Source: Actinomycetota bacterium
Lineage (GTDB): Bacteria > Actinomycetota > Actinomycetes > UBA12327
DNA: 13,585 bases
Assembly (NCBI GenBank): GCA_026392555.1
Contig: JAPLBW010000011.1
Location: 1-13,585, forward strand
Direction of reading: 5' to 3'
Part shown: positions 1 through 6,472 of the stretch, piece by piece
How positions within the stretch are numbered: the first letter of the stretch is position 1
How the letters are laid out: every line of letters starts with the position of its first letter
The notes under the pieces: model-generated
What the model was told of the DNA's origin: nothing
Databases searched by the model: none
The model's input: only the letters and a program-made list of their open reading frames with translations
Translations under genes and position numbers: made by a program

Positions 1-1558
1 AAGTGGACAGCCAGGTATTGCTAAGACTGCTCCTGCGGACTCGACGGTTGTGAAGAACACCTTCACGATTACCGGTCCCAACGCCCAGGTCACCTTCGTT
101 GGTGCAACGGTTACTGGCGCTGGTTCCTACACCCGTGGTCTTGCCGGTGATGTTCGCAATGCCACGAAGAACACTGCGGTCGGAACGGTCAACTTGACCG
201 GTACGGTCTGGGGAGCCTCTAAGGTTTCGTCTGACTTCACCGTTGAACTGTGTAACGCTGCAGGCTCGTCCTGTGACTCGGCAAACTCCACCAACGGCAA
301 GGTCCTTGAAACCGATAGTTCGGGTGTCTTGACCGGTCGTATCGCAGTTCTGACGACGAACACCACTGGTGTTCGTGCCATCAAGCTCACTGAGGGTTCG
401 AACGTGTCTTTGACGCCTCTTACGATCCTTGGTTCGGCTGCTGCGGCTATTTCGCCCGCCGCTGGTGGACCTGGAACCGTTGTCACGTTGACTGGTTCGA
501 ACACGCTTCCGCTGTCGCGAGAGATTGTTTCGGCTCAGATCCCCAACGCCATCGGAAACTTCTACGGTCTGTCTGACGGTACGATTGGTAGCCCGCAGTG
601 CACCGGCTTTGGTGCTCCTGCTCAGGGTGGCGCACTTCAGTGCACCGCGGTTGGTCCTTACATCCGTGGTTCGATCAACCAGTACGTGAGCCCGCTGCCG
701 ACTGCTTCCTCAACCGGAACACTGTCGACCTCGGTCACCGTTCTTGACCCAGCAACGACGCTGGTTGGTTGGTCTGAGAAGTCCGTGCTGTGCAACAGCT
801 CCGGTTCTTCCTGTGCACCTACCAACACCAACGTTGACGTCTCGTCCGCTGCGGGTGCAACTGCTGCCGCTTCGACGGGCTTCACGATCAGCCTCGACCA
901 GTGCATCGCCTACACCGGCGACCTCACTGGTGGTGCTGGATGTGCAACCAAGCAGAACGTGAACGTGTCGGTTCTTCAGGGCAACCTGACCCAGCGCGTC
1001 TACGTCAACGCTGCAGCCACCTCTGGCTCCAGCAACAGTGCAGCAACCACCCCGGTTGTCGGAACGGCGAACACCAACAGTGACGCCACCACCGTCAACT
1101 TGGGCACCATCACCTCCCCGTTTGCACCAGCTGTCATCGCGGGTACGTTGAACGACATCACCGTGTCGGACAACCGTGGTGGAACCAATGGTTGGTCATT
1201 GACTGCCACGGGCTCCAGCTTCACTGGTGTTCCTTCCGGCACGATTGCTGCTTCAGCCCTGACGGCCACGCCTTCATGTGCTGGTGCAACCAACGGCACC
1301 GCTTGGGACTACAGCGCTGTGGGCAAGACCGCGATCAGCGGCTTTGACGCCACGTTGAATGCCGGTGGAGTTACCGCTGGTTCAGCTGCCCAGGCATTTG
1401 GTTCGACGGTGAACCTGTGCACCAAGAGCACGGCAGTTAACAGCACGACCGGTTCCTCCGGTGGTGTCTTCAACGTCACGTCGTCCTTGTCGCTGACGGT
1501 TCCTGCCTTCCAGAAGGCCGCTCGCTACACCGCTCTGGTCACGATCACCCTGGCCTAA
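1..1558 (+). CDS. Secreted surface protein with WxL-like C-terminus (5' partial)
   Basis: The frame is open from base 2 to the TAA at 1556-1558 (518 codons) with no stop before it, so the true start and any signal peptide lie left of the window; the GTG at 50 is only an internal codon. The protein is rich in Ser, Thr, Gly, Ala and Asn with very few charged residues, typical of an exported beta-rich wall or surface protein. Counting from base 2, ten cysteines fall in pairs (84/91, 200/214, 264/271, 301/314, 426/473), suggesting disulfides. A stretch near residue 155 (GGPGTVVTLTG) resembles actinobacterial IPT/Ig-like repeats. The last 150 residues resemble a WxL wall-binding domain: a DNRGGTNGWSLTAT segment with W398-x-L400, and a final Y509-TALVTITLA strand, although the second motif lacks the usual Trp. 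There is no LPXTG and no C-terminal membrane anchor. Function beyond surface location is unknown. It is unrelated to the respiratory genes downstream. Confidence 0.85.
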   Translation, partial: SGQPGIAKTAPADSTVVKNTFTITGPNAQVTFVGATVTGAGSYTRGLAGDVRNATKNTAVGTVNLTGTVWGASKVSSDFTVELCNAAGSSCDSANSTNGKVLETDSSGVLTGRIAVLTTNTTGVRAIKLTEGSNVSLTPLTILGSAAAAISPAAGGPGTVVTLTGSNTLPLSREIVSAQIPNAIGNFYGLSDGTIGSPQCTGFGAPAQGGALQCTAVGPYIRGSINQYVSPLPTASSTGTLSTSVTVLDPATTLVGWSEKSVLCNSSGSSCAPTNTNVDVSSAAGATAAASTGFTISLDQCIAYTGDLTGGAGCATKQNVNVSVLQGNLTQRVYVNAAATSGSSNSAATTPVVGTANTNSDATTVNLGTITSPFAPAVIAGTLNDITVSDNRGGTNGWSLTATGSSFTGVPSGTIAASALTATPSCAGATNGTAWDYSAVGKTAISGFDATLNAGGVTAGSAAQAFGSTVNLCTKSTAVNSTTGSSGGVFNVTSSLSLTVPAFQKAARYTALVTITLA

Positions 1559-1605
1559 GTGCCTGAAGTGATCGAGACTCTTCGGAGTAACGACACATTG
1601 CAAGC

Positions 1606-1637
1606 GAAGGGGTGGGCCCGCAAGGGTCCACCCCTTC
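1606..1637 (+). terminator. GC-rich hairpin, probable terminator of the surface-protein gene
   Basis: Bases 1606-1619 pair with 1624-1637 in a 14-bp stem with a single G-T (G-U) pair, closed by a GCAA tetraloop of the stable GNRA class (1620-1623). It lies 48 bases after the stop codon and before the mqnC promoter. No T-tract follows (the next bases are CGCATGTC), so it would be a U-less terminator or a 3'-end stabiliser. U-poor hairpin terminators are commonly proposed in actinobacteria. Confidence 0.75.
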
Positions 1638-1713
1638 CGCATGTCTAGCTGTGCGTAGCGGTTCAGCTCCGAGTCCAGAGCACGCCAGCCCACCGCCAGA
1701 GCGGCATTGGCTC

Positions 1714-1719
1714 TAGGCT
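1714..1719 (+). promoter_or_regulatory. -10 box (TAGGCT) for leaderless mqnC transcript
   Basis: TAGGCT matches the actinobacterial TAnnnT -10 consensus. Its last T is seven bases before the A of the ATG at 1726, so a start at the usual distance would fall on the start codon. No Shine-Dalgarno sequence precedes that ATG (GGCTGAGTCC), which supports a leaderless mRNA. No convincing -35 box is visible. A small inverted repeat, AGAGC (1698-1702) with GCTCT (1710-1714), touches the box. Confidence 0.55.
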
Positions 1720-1725
1720 GAGTCC

Positions 1726-2904
1726 ATGACCTCGGCCCACACAGCGCTCCTGGAGCACGCGGCTCATGGCGGGCGGATTAGCCCGGCAGAAGCCTTGGAG
1801 TTGTATCGATTCGCCCCGCTGCATGCGTTGGGACAAGCGGCTGATCACGCCCGCCGCGCGCGCTTTGGCGATCAAGCCCACCTGGCGACTTACCTGATTG
1901 ATCGCAATATCAACTACACGAACGTGTGCACCACGGCGTGCAAGTTCTGTGCTTTTTATCGAGCTCCTGGTCACGCTGAAGGCTGGGTCCGCGACACGGA
2001 CGAAATCCTGCGTCGCTGTGGTGAAGCCGTTGACCTAGGAGCTACTCAAATCATGTTGCAGGGTGGTCACCACCCCGAGTTTGGTGTTGAGTACTACGAG
2101 AACATCTTTGCCGCTATCAAAGCGGAGTATCCGCAACTGGTCTTGCACTCGCTGGGCGCTTCTGAAGTCGAGCACATGAGCAAGGTGTCCGGTGTCAGCA
2201 TTGAAGAATCCATTACGCGCATCAAGGCTGCGGGACTGGACTCGTTTGCTGGAGCAGGCGCCGAGATTTTGGTGGCTCGGCCTCGCACCGAGATTGCACC
2301 GCTGAAGGAATCGGGCGAGCGCTGGCTAGAGATCATGGAGATCGCGCACGGATTGGGAGTTGAATCCACAGCGACCTTCATGATGGGCACCGGCGAGACC
2401 AATGCTGAGCGCATTGAGCACCTGACGATGATCCGCGATGTGCAAGATCGAACCGGCGGCTTTAGATCCTTTATTCCCTGGACTTATCAGCCGGAAAACA
2501 ACCACCTCAAGGGCCGCACGCAGGCCAGCATCCTTGAATACCTGCGGATGGTGGCGCTGTCACGACTGTTCTTTGACAACATCACGCATCTACAAGGTTC
2601 TTGGCTCACGGTGGGCAAGGATGTTGGTCAGCTGACGTTGCACATGGGCGCCGATGACTTGGGTTCGGTCATGTTGGAAGAAAACGTCGTGTCATCGGCC
2701 GGCGCGAAGCACCGCAGCAATCGTGGCGAGCTCATTCACCTACTGCGCACCGCTGGTCGCACTCCGGCGCAACGCAACACCTTGTACGAGATCATTGAAG
2801 TTCATGACGACCCAGCCAACGACCCTGTTGATGATGGTGTGGTCTCGCATTTCGCCTCGACCTCGGTTGATCGTGGTCTGCTCCCCGTTTTGACTGATTC
2901 CTAA
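1726..2904 (+). CDS. mqnC: Cyclic dehypoxanthine futalosine synthase (radical SAM)
   Basis: MqnC is a cytoplasmic radical SAM enzyme that cyclises dehypoxanthine futalosine to cyclic dehypoxanthine futalosine in the futalosine route to menaquinone. The 392-residue length is normal. The [4Fe-4S]/SAM motif C-x3-C-x2-C is at C68, C72 and C75 (NVCTTACKFCAFYR), followed by a MLQGGHHPEFG strand typical of the family. The C-terminal half carries the MqnC-like WLTVGKDVGQLTLHMGADD and EENVVSSAGAKHR segments, which separate it from the related MqnE and CofH/CofG enzymes. The ATG at 1726 is chosen because it sits exactly at the predicted transcription start of a TAnnnT promoter and gives the expected N-terminus. 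The other menaquinone genes lie just downstream. Confidence 0.95.
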   Translation: MTSAHTALLEHAAHGGRISPAEALELYRFAPLHALGQAADHARRARFGDQAHLATYLIDRNINYTNVCTTACKFCAFYRAPGHAEGWVRDTDEILRRCGEAVDLGATQIMLQGGHHPEFGVEYYENIFAAIKAEYPQLVLHSLGASEVEHMSKVSGVSIEESITRIKAAGLDSFAGAGAEILVARPRTEIAPLKESGERWLEIMEIAHGLGVESTATFMMGTGETNAERIEHLTMIRDVQDRTGGFRSFIPWTYQPENNHLKGRTQASILEYLRMVALSRLFFDNITHLQGSWLTVGKDVGQLTLHMGADDLGSVMLEENVVSSAGAKHRSNRGELIHLLRTAGRTPAQRNTLYEIIEVHDDPANDPVDDGVVSHFASTSVDRGLLPVLTDS

Positions 2905-2952
2905 CCTCGATGTGTTCTCCACTGAGCATGCGCAGACAAGCGGGGTTTTGTC

Positions 2953-4334
2953 ATGAGTGAGCGCGTGAAGCAACTGGGCCGGCTACAAGATCGGTATTCG
3001 TTGTGGCTCTTCTTGGGCACGTTTGTTGTCTTCGTGATCACGGCAAACCGGCTCGACATCAATGTCATTAATGACACCTTGTTTGTTGCTCGCCCGGCCT
3101 GGACCTTGGCTACTCAAGGCTCGCTCAACCTGGAGAATCTGCCTTCCTTTTCGGGAACTTCGTGGACGTTCCTGTTTGACGGACACCAACGCACTGATCG
3201 TTTCCCCGGGGCAATTTTGTTCACGGTTCCGTTTTCTTTCGTGATCCGCACGGGGACCTTTTCGTTGATCTCGTCCGGGGTGGCAGCTGCTCTGGCGTGC
3301 GCTGGCGCTGTCAGCTTGATGCATCGGGTTTTGCTCACGCTGGTGTCAAAAAAGACCGCCCTGGGTGCGGCTCTGGTGTTGGCCTTTGGGACGTCACTGT
3401 GGTCCGTGGCATCCGATGCGATCTGGACTGAAGGGCCGACGATGCTGGCGCTGGGGCTCTCGATGTGGGCCCTGACACAACAGCGGTGGTTCCTGGCCGG
3501 AGCCGGATATGCCTTTGCGATTTTGTGTCGCCCGCACACCGCAGTCTTTGCTTTGGTTGCTGGGGTATGGGAGAGCCGACAACGGCGATCGTGGCTGCCG
3601 ATGATCAAAGTGGGAGTCGTCAGCGCCGTTGGCTTTGCAGGGTTGCTGGTGTGGAACAAAATCAATTCGGGGCAGTGGGACATCTTTCCTGGCACTTACG
3701 GTGGTCGCATTGCCAGCGCAACGAATACCAATCCGGGCGGACAAGCCACATCCTTCGAATGGACGAACGACCTCATCACCACCTTCTTTTCTCCCCTTCG
3801 CGGCATCTTCGTCTATTCGCCATTTCTCCTTTTGGTGTTGCCAGGGCTTCGACGCGCGTGGAAGGTCGCACCGACCTGGGTGCGATCCAGTGTCATCGGT
3901 GGTGTGGTCTATCTCGTCGTGCAGCTGGCCGGTAACTCGTGCCCAGCCTGTTTGCTTGGTGGCCCCTGCTCGTGTTGGCTTACCAACAGTGGACCGTTCG
4001 TCGCGCCTGGTCGCGGATCACCTTCTACGTGTTGGCCTTGGTGTCCATCTGGTGGTTTGCGCAAGGAGCTTTGGTGTTCCCGGTGGAGTACTTCTATACC
4101 CACCCATTGGATTACGTGTACTGGCGATCGTGGAATGTTCCCCTCTTTGCCCGGTTCGCTGGCGTGAGTGGCTGGATATTTGGCCTCGCGACCGCAGCAG
4201 CGGTAGCCGGTGCGGTTTATGTGACCAACGATCCTGTGCCTGATCCGGTCACCAAGCCCAGCGCTAAGCAGCCAAACAAGCAGCAGCCCAGCACGAAGCA
4301 GGGCAAGAAGTCGCAGTCAAAGAAGTCCGGTTAA
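2953..4334 (+). pseudogene. Polytopic membrane protein interrupted by a frameshift
   Basis: The ATG at 2953 opens a frame that encodes an integral membrane protein up to about residue 327 (base 3933), with hydrophobic segments near residues 16-32, 86-98, 103-130, 136-152, 163-200, 218-234, 284-298 and 313-326. Past about 3940 that frame degenerates into Cys/Trp/Pro-rich sequence up to a stop at 4167. A different frame then continues the hydrophobic protein (SLFAWWPLLVLAYQQW, two more membrane segments) to TAA at 4332-4334. The shift equals a net loss of one base (modulo three) within roughly 3933-3960; a TAA at 3933 blocks the second frame upstream. Extracytoplasmic loops with DGHQRTDRFPG and the overall layout suggest a GT-C/GT39-like glycosyltransferase-type protein, but I do not recognise the family firmly. 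The C-terminus is a Lys/Gln/Ser-rich tail. This is either a decaying gene or a sequencing or assembly error. Confidence 0.7.
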
Positions 4335-4337
4335 CCT
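4332..4337 (+). promoter_or_regulatory. -10 box (TAACCT) for leaderless mqnX transcript
   Basis: TAACCT fits TAnnnT, and its last T lies seven bases before the G of the GTG at 4344, the same spacing as at mqnC. The first three bases of the box are the TAA stop of the preceding membrane gene. No Shine-Dalgarno sequence precedes the GTG (CCTGAAACC), so a leaderless start is the simplest reading. A -35 box is not evident. Confidence 0.5.
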
Positions 4338-4343
4338 GAAACC

Positions 4344-5657
4344 GTGACTGCCACCTTGCATACGGCGCCTGTCGTCGTCACCAATGCACCGACCACCGGT
4401 AGCGATGATGCCGGTGTGATTCGTGACGGTGCAGTCCTCATCGACAATGGCGTCATCGCCGACGTGGGTCCGGCTGCAGACCTGGCCGCCAAGCATCCGG
4501 CAGCTAAGCGTCGCGACCATGCCGGAGTGCTGACCCCTGGGTTGGTCAACGCGCACTCACATTTGCAGTACGCCGCCTATGCCGACCTTGCCTCTTCGGG
4601 TTTGCCGTTTTCGCCCTGGATTGCCCAGATGGTGGAGCGTCGCATGGTGACCACCGATGAGCAGTGGGCTGAATCGGCCCGCACTGGCGCCTTTCTTGCT
4701 CTGCGCAGCGGCACTACCGCTGTGGCTGACATCGTCACCGACATCCCTGCCCTGGCACCGATTGCTCGCAGTGGCTTGCGCGGAATTAGTTATGTCGAAG
4801 CCTTGGGTGCTGACGACGATCAATGGAATGCCGACCGGGCTGGGGACGTCAACAAGGCCCTTGATGTCGCGATGGCCCAAACACGAGCTGCAGGAATATC
4901 ACCGCACTCGCTGTACACCTTGAGTCGGCACGCTTTTACTGAGTCGATGCGCCGGGGTCGTGAATTGGGCCTGCGTGCGCACACGCACTTGGCCGAGTCC
5001 GCTGATGAAGTCGAGTTCGTGGCGGTGGGCACGGGTTTGTTGGCTGATATGGCTAACAACATCGGCTGGAAGATGGATGCGATTTCGTGTGGTGGTTTTG
5101 CCCACACGCCAACCATTGAGCTCGATGGCCTCGAAGGTTTGGGTGCCGATGTTCATGTGGCGCACGGAGTGCATTGCGATTCCGCTGATCGGGCGTTGTT
5201 GCGCGAGCGCGGAACCGCTGTCGCGATTTGTGTGCGCAGTAATAAGATTCTGGGTGCCGGCCGCCCGCCCATTGCTGACTACTTGGCTGAGGGTTCACCC
5301 ATGGGCATCGGCACGGACTCGTTAGCCAGCTCACCATCCTTGGACCTGTTAGAAGAAGCCCGTGCTGCGCGTGACCTCGCCCGCTCGCAGGGCTATGACC
5401 TTCCTGACTTGAATGCGCGGATCTGGCAGGCCATCACTCTTGGTGGTGCTTTTTGTCTGGGTCTGGATGGTCGCGAACTTTCTGGTGGCCGAGCCGATCA
5501 GGTCGGTGTGTTAGCGGTGGGCGCGCTGGGTGACTTAGCAGTGTTTGATGTCCCCACTGACGGTGACCCCTTTGCAGCCTTGATTGATCATGGCGCTGGG
5601 GAATGTGTGGCCACTGTGCTGGGCGGCACGTTTGTCCATCGACGAGGCGGCCAATGA
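4344..5657 (+). CDS. mqnX: Amidohydrolase, probable aminodeoxyfutalosine deaminase
   Basis: This is a 437-residue COG0402-type amidohydrolase of the SAH/MTA and aminodeoxyfutalosine deaminase group. The metal and catalytic residues are visible: H71-x-H73 (NAHSHLQY), H213-T-H215 with E218 (HTHLAESADE), H274 and H277 (VAHGVHCDS) and D325 (GIGTDSLASS). Members of this family hydrolyse an exocyclic amine from adenine-containing substrates. Acidothermus and Deinococcus relatives have been shown to deaminate 6-amino-6-deoxyfutalosine to futalosine. Placement between mqnC and menG makes that role the best assignment here; a general adenosine-type or SAH deaminase is the alternative. The GTG at 4344 is chosen from the promoter spacing. 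The gene ends in ATGA, where its stop overlaps the menG start, so the two are probably co-translated. Confidence 0.85.
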   Translation: MTATLHTAPVVVTNAPTTGSDDAGVIRDGAVLIDNGVIADVGPAADLAAKHPAAKRRDHAGVLTPGLVNAHSHLQYAAYADLASSGLPFSPWIAQMVERRMVTTDEQWAESARTGAFLALRSGTTAVADIVTDIPALAPIARSGLRGISYVEALGADDDQWNADRAGDVNKALDVAMAQTRAAGISPHSLYTLSRHAFTESMRRGRELGLRAHTHLAESADEVEFVAVGTGLLADMANNIGWKMDAISCGGFAHTPTIELDGLEGLGADVHVAHGVHCDSADRALLRERGTAVAICVRSNKILGAGRPPIADYLAEGSPMGIGTDSLASSPSLDLLEEARAARDLARSQGYDLPDLNARIWQAITLGGAFCLGLDGRELSGGRADQVGVLAVGALGDLAVFDVPTDGDPFAALIDHGAGECVATVLGGTFVHRRGGQ

Positions 5658-6358
5658 CCGAGCCCATCCGCGCTGGACTGGATAAGGCGCCCGAGGAAGT
5701 TGCTGCAATGTTTGACGATGTTGCCCAGCGCTACGACGTGACCAACACCGTGCTGTCGATGGGTCAAGATCGCTTGTGGCGCAAGGCGGTGCTGGCCGCG
5801 GTGGATCCGCGCGCGGGTGAGCACATCCTGGACCTTGCTGCGGGCACTGGCGCGAGTACGCAATCGCTTGCGGCTACCGGCGCTGACGTTATTGCGTGCG
5901 ACTTTTCCTTAGGAATGTTGCGCGCAGGTCGAGCAGCTCGGCCCGAGTTGAACTTCGTCGCCGGCGATGCCACGCAGTTGCCGTTTGCGGATCACAGTTT
6001 TAATGCGGTCACGATTTCCTTTGGGCTGCGCAACATCGTCGATCCTGATGCGGGGCTTCGCGAGATGCTTCGAGTCTGCAAGCCCGGTGGCCGACTGGTG
6101 GTGTGCGAGTTCTCGCACCCGACGCAAAAGGCCTTCCGCACGGTCTACACCGAGTACCTGATGAAGGCCCTACCCGGCATCGCAACCAAGATGTCGAGTA
6201 ATCCTGATGCGTATGTGTACTTGGCCGAATCGATCAGGGCCTGGCCGAACCAACGCGAATTAGCTGCTCGCATCAGTGCTGCGGGCTGGGAGCGCACGGC
6301 CTATCGCAACCTTTCGGGCGGGATTGTGGCCTTACATCGAGCAAGCGCTCCGGAGTAA
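5654..6358 (+). CDS. menG: Demethylmenaquinone methyltransferase
   Basis: MenG (UbiE family) uses SAM to methylate demethylmenaquinone in the last ring-modifying step of menaquinone synthesis. The 234-residue product shows the family signatures: YDVTNTVLSMGQDRLWRK (residues 27-44), SAM motif I LDLAAGTGAST (59-69), an acidic ribose-binding position at D83, ISFGLRN (121-127), and the second signature LRVCKPGG near 139-146, plus AESIRAWPNQ near 191-200. The ATG at 5654 is preferred over upstream non-ATG codons in the same frame (from 5603) because it overlaps the mqnX stop as ATGA, has GAGG at 5644-5647, and gives the normal MenG N-terminus. A hairpin spans its stop codon. Confidence 0.96.
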   Translation: MTEPIRAGLDKAPEEVAAMFDDVAQRYDVTNTVLSMGQDRLWRKAVLAAVDPRAGEHILDLAAGTGASTQSLAATGADVIACDFSLGMLRAGRAARPELNFVAGDATQLPFADHSFNAVTISFGLRNIVDPDAGLREMLRVCKPGGRLVVCEFSHPTQKAFRTVYTEYLMKALPGIATKMSSNPDAYVYLAESIRAWPNQRELAARISAAGWERTAYRNLSGGIVALHRASAPE

Positions 6359-6372
6359 GACTCCACGAGCGC
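6345..6372 (+). terminator. Hairpin across the menG stop codon, candidate terminator
   Basis: GCGCTC (6345-6350) pairs with GAGCGC (6367-6372), and inside it GGAGT (6352-6356) pairs with ACTCC (6360-6364) around a 3-base AAG loop. A small internal loop (C6351 against A6365 and C6366) separates the two helices. The menG TAA (6356-6358) sits at the apex. No T-tract follows. It would separate the mqnX-menG transcript from the downstream promoter, but it could also be a chance structure in GC-rich DNA. Confidence 0.4.
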
Positions 6373-6390
6373 CGAACTTCGTAGCGGGCG

Positions 6391-6396
6391 TATGCT
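6391..6396 (+). promoter_or_regulatory. -10 box (TATGCT) upstream of the menJ-like gene
   Basis: TATGCT is a good match to TAnnnT/TATAAT, in the 110-base gap between menG and the reductase gene. Transcription would be expected to start at about 6401-6403. A Rex-type operator begins about five bases further on, which supports this being a regulated promoter. No good -35 box is seen at 16-18 bases upstream. Confidence 0.55.
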
Positions 6397-6400
6397 TCAC

Positions 6401-6472
6401 ATGTACTTAGTGAAAGTTTTCACAAGCGCACAAAGTACGCAACAAATCGCTGAGTTGATTGGGGCGTTGTGA
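6401..6472 (+). CDS. Possible 23-codon leader ORF upstream of the menJ-like gene
   Basis: An ATG at 6401 opens 23 codons (beginning MYLVKVFTSAQ, ending ELIGAL) that stop at TGA 6470-6472, overlapping the GTG of the reductase gene as GTGA. The start lies five bases after the last T of the TATGCT box, so an mRNA starting there would be nearly leaderless. The Rex operator lies inside this ORF. It may be a coupling leader peptide or simply the open 5' untranslated region; nothing in the peptide is recognisable. Confidence 0.25.
   Translation: MYLVKVFTSAQSTQQIAELIGAL
6408..6425 (+). promoter_or_regulatory. Rex-type operator (redox regulation)
   Basis: The 18 bases TAGTGAAAGTTTTCACAA match the Rex operator consensus TTGTGAAnnnnTTCACAA at 13 of its 14 defined positions; only the second base differs. 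The half-sites form an inverted repeat with the usual 4-base spacer. The site starts just downstream of the TATGCT box, where a bound repressor would block transcription. Rex is an NADH/NAD+ sensing repressor, known in Streptomyces to control respiratory genes including nuo and cydAB. The match is seen in the sequence; binding and the regulated genes are inferred. Confidence 0.75.

Noticed and set aside
50..52. GTG at 50 as the true start of the surface protein
   Set aside because: The frame is open to the left edge, no ribosome site precedes it, and the residues after it are mature surface-protein sequence, not a signal peptide.
2883..2949. CCCCG / CGGGG followed by TTTT after mqnC as a terminator
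   Set aside because: Only five base pairs with a loop of more than 50 bases; not a credible terminator.
2935..2952. GACAA/TTGTC hairpin just before the membrane-gene ATG as a translational switch
   Set aside because: Five weak pairs with an 8-base loop; expected by chance.
3933..3960. Programmed ribosomal frameshift in the membrane gene
   Set aside because: No slippery heptamer or downstream pseudoknot is apparent; mutation or sequence error is simpler.
3629..4243. Plus-strand 204-codon frame across the frameshift region
   Set aside because: Third-frame shadow of the membrane gene; its Arg/Ser/Pro-rich sequence has no membrane segments that continue the protein.
5603..5653. Upstream non-ATG start giving a 251-residue MenG
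   Set aside because: It would overlap mqnX by about 50 bases, adds a Cys/His/Arg-rich N-terminus not seen in MenG, and has no better ribosome site than the ATG at 5654.
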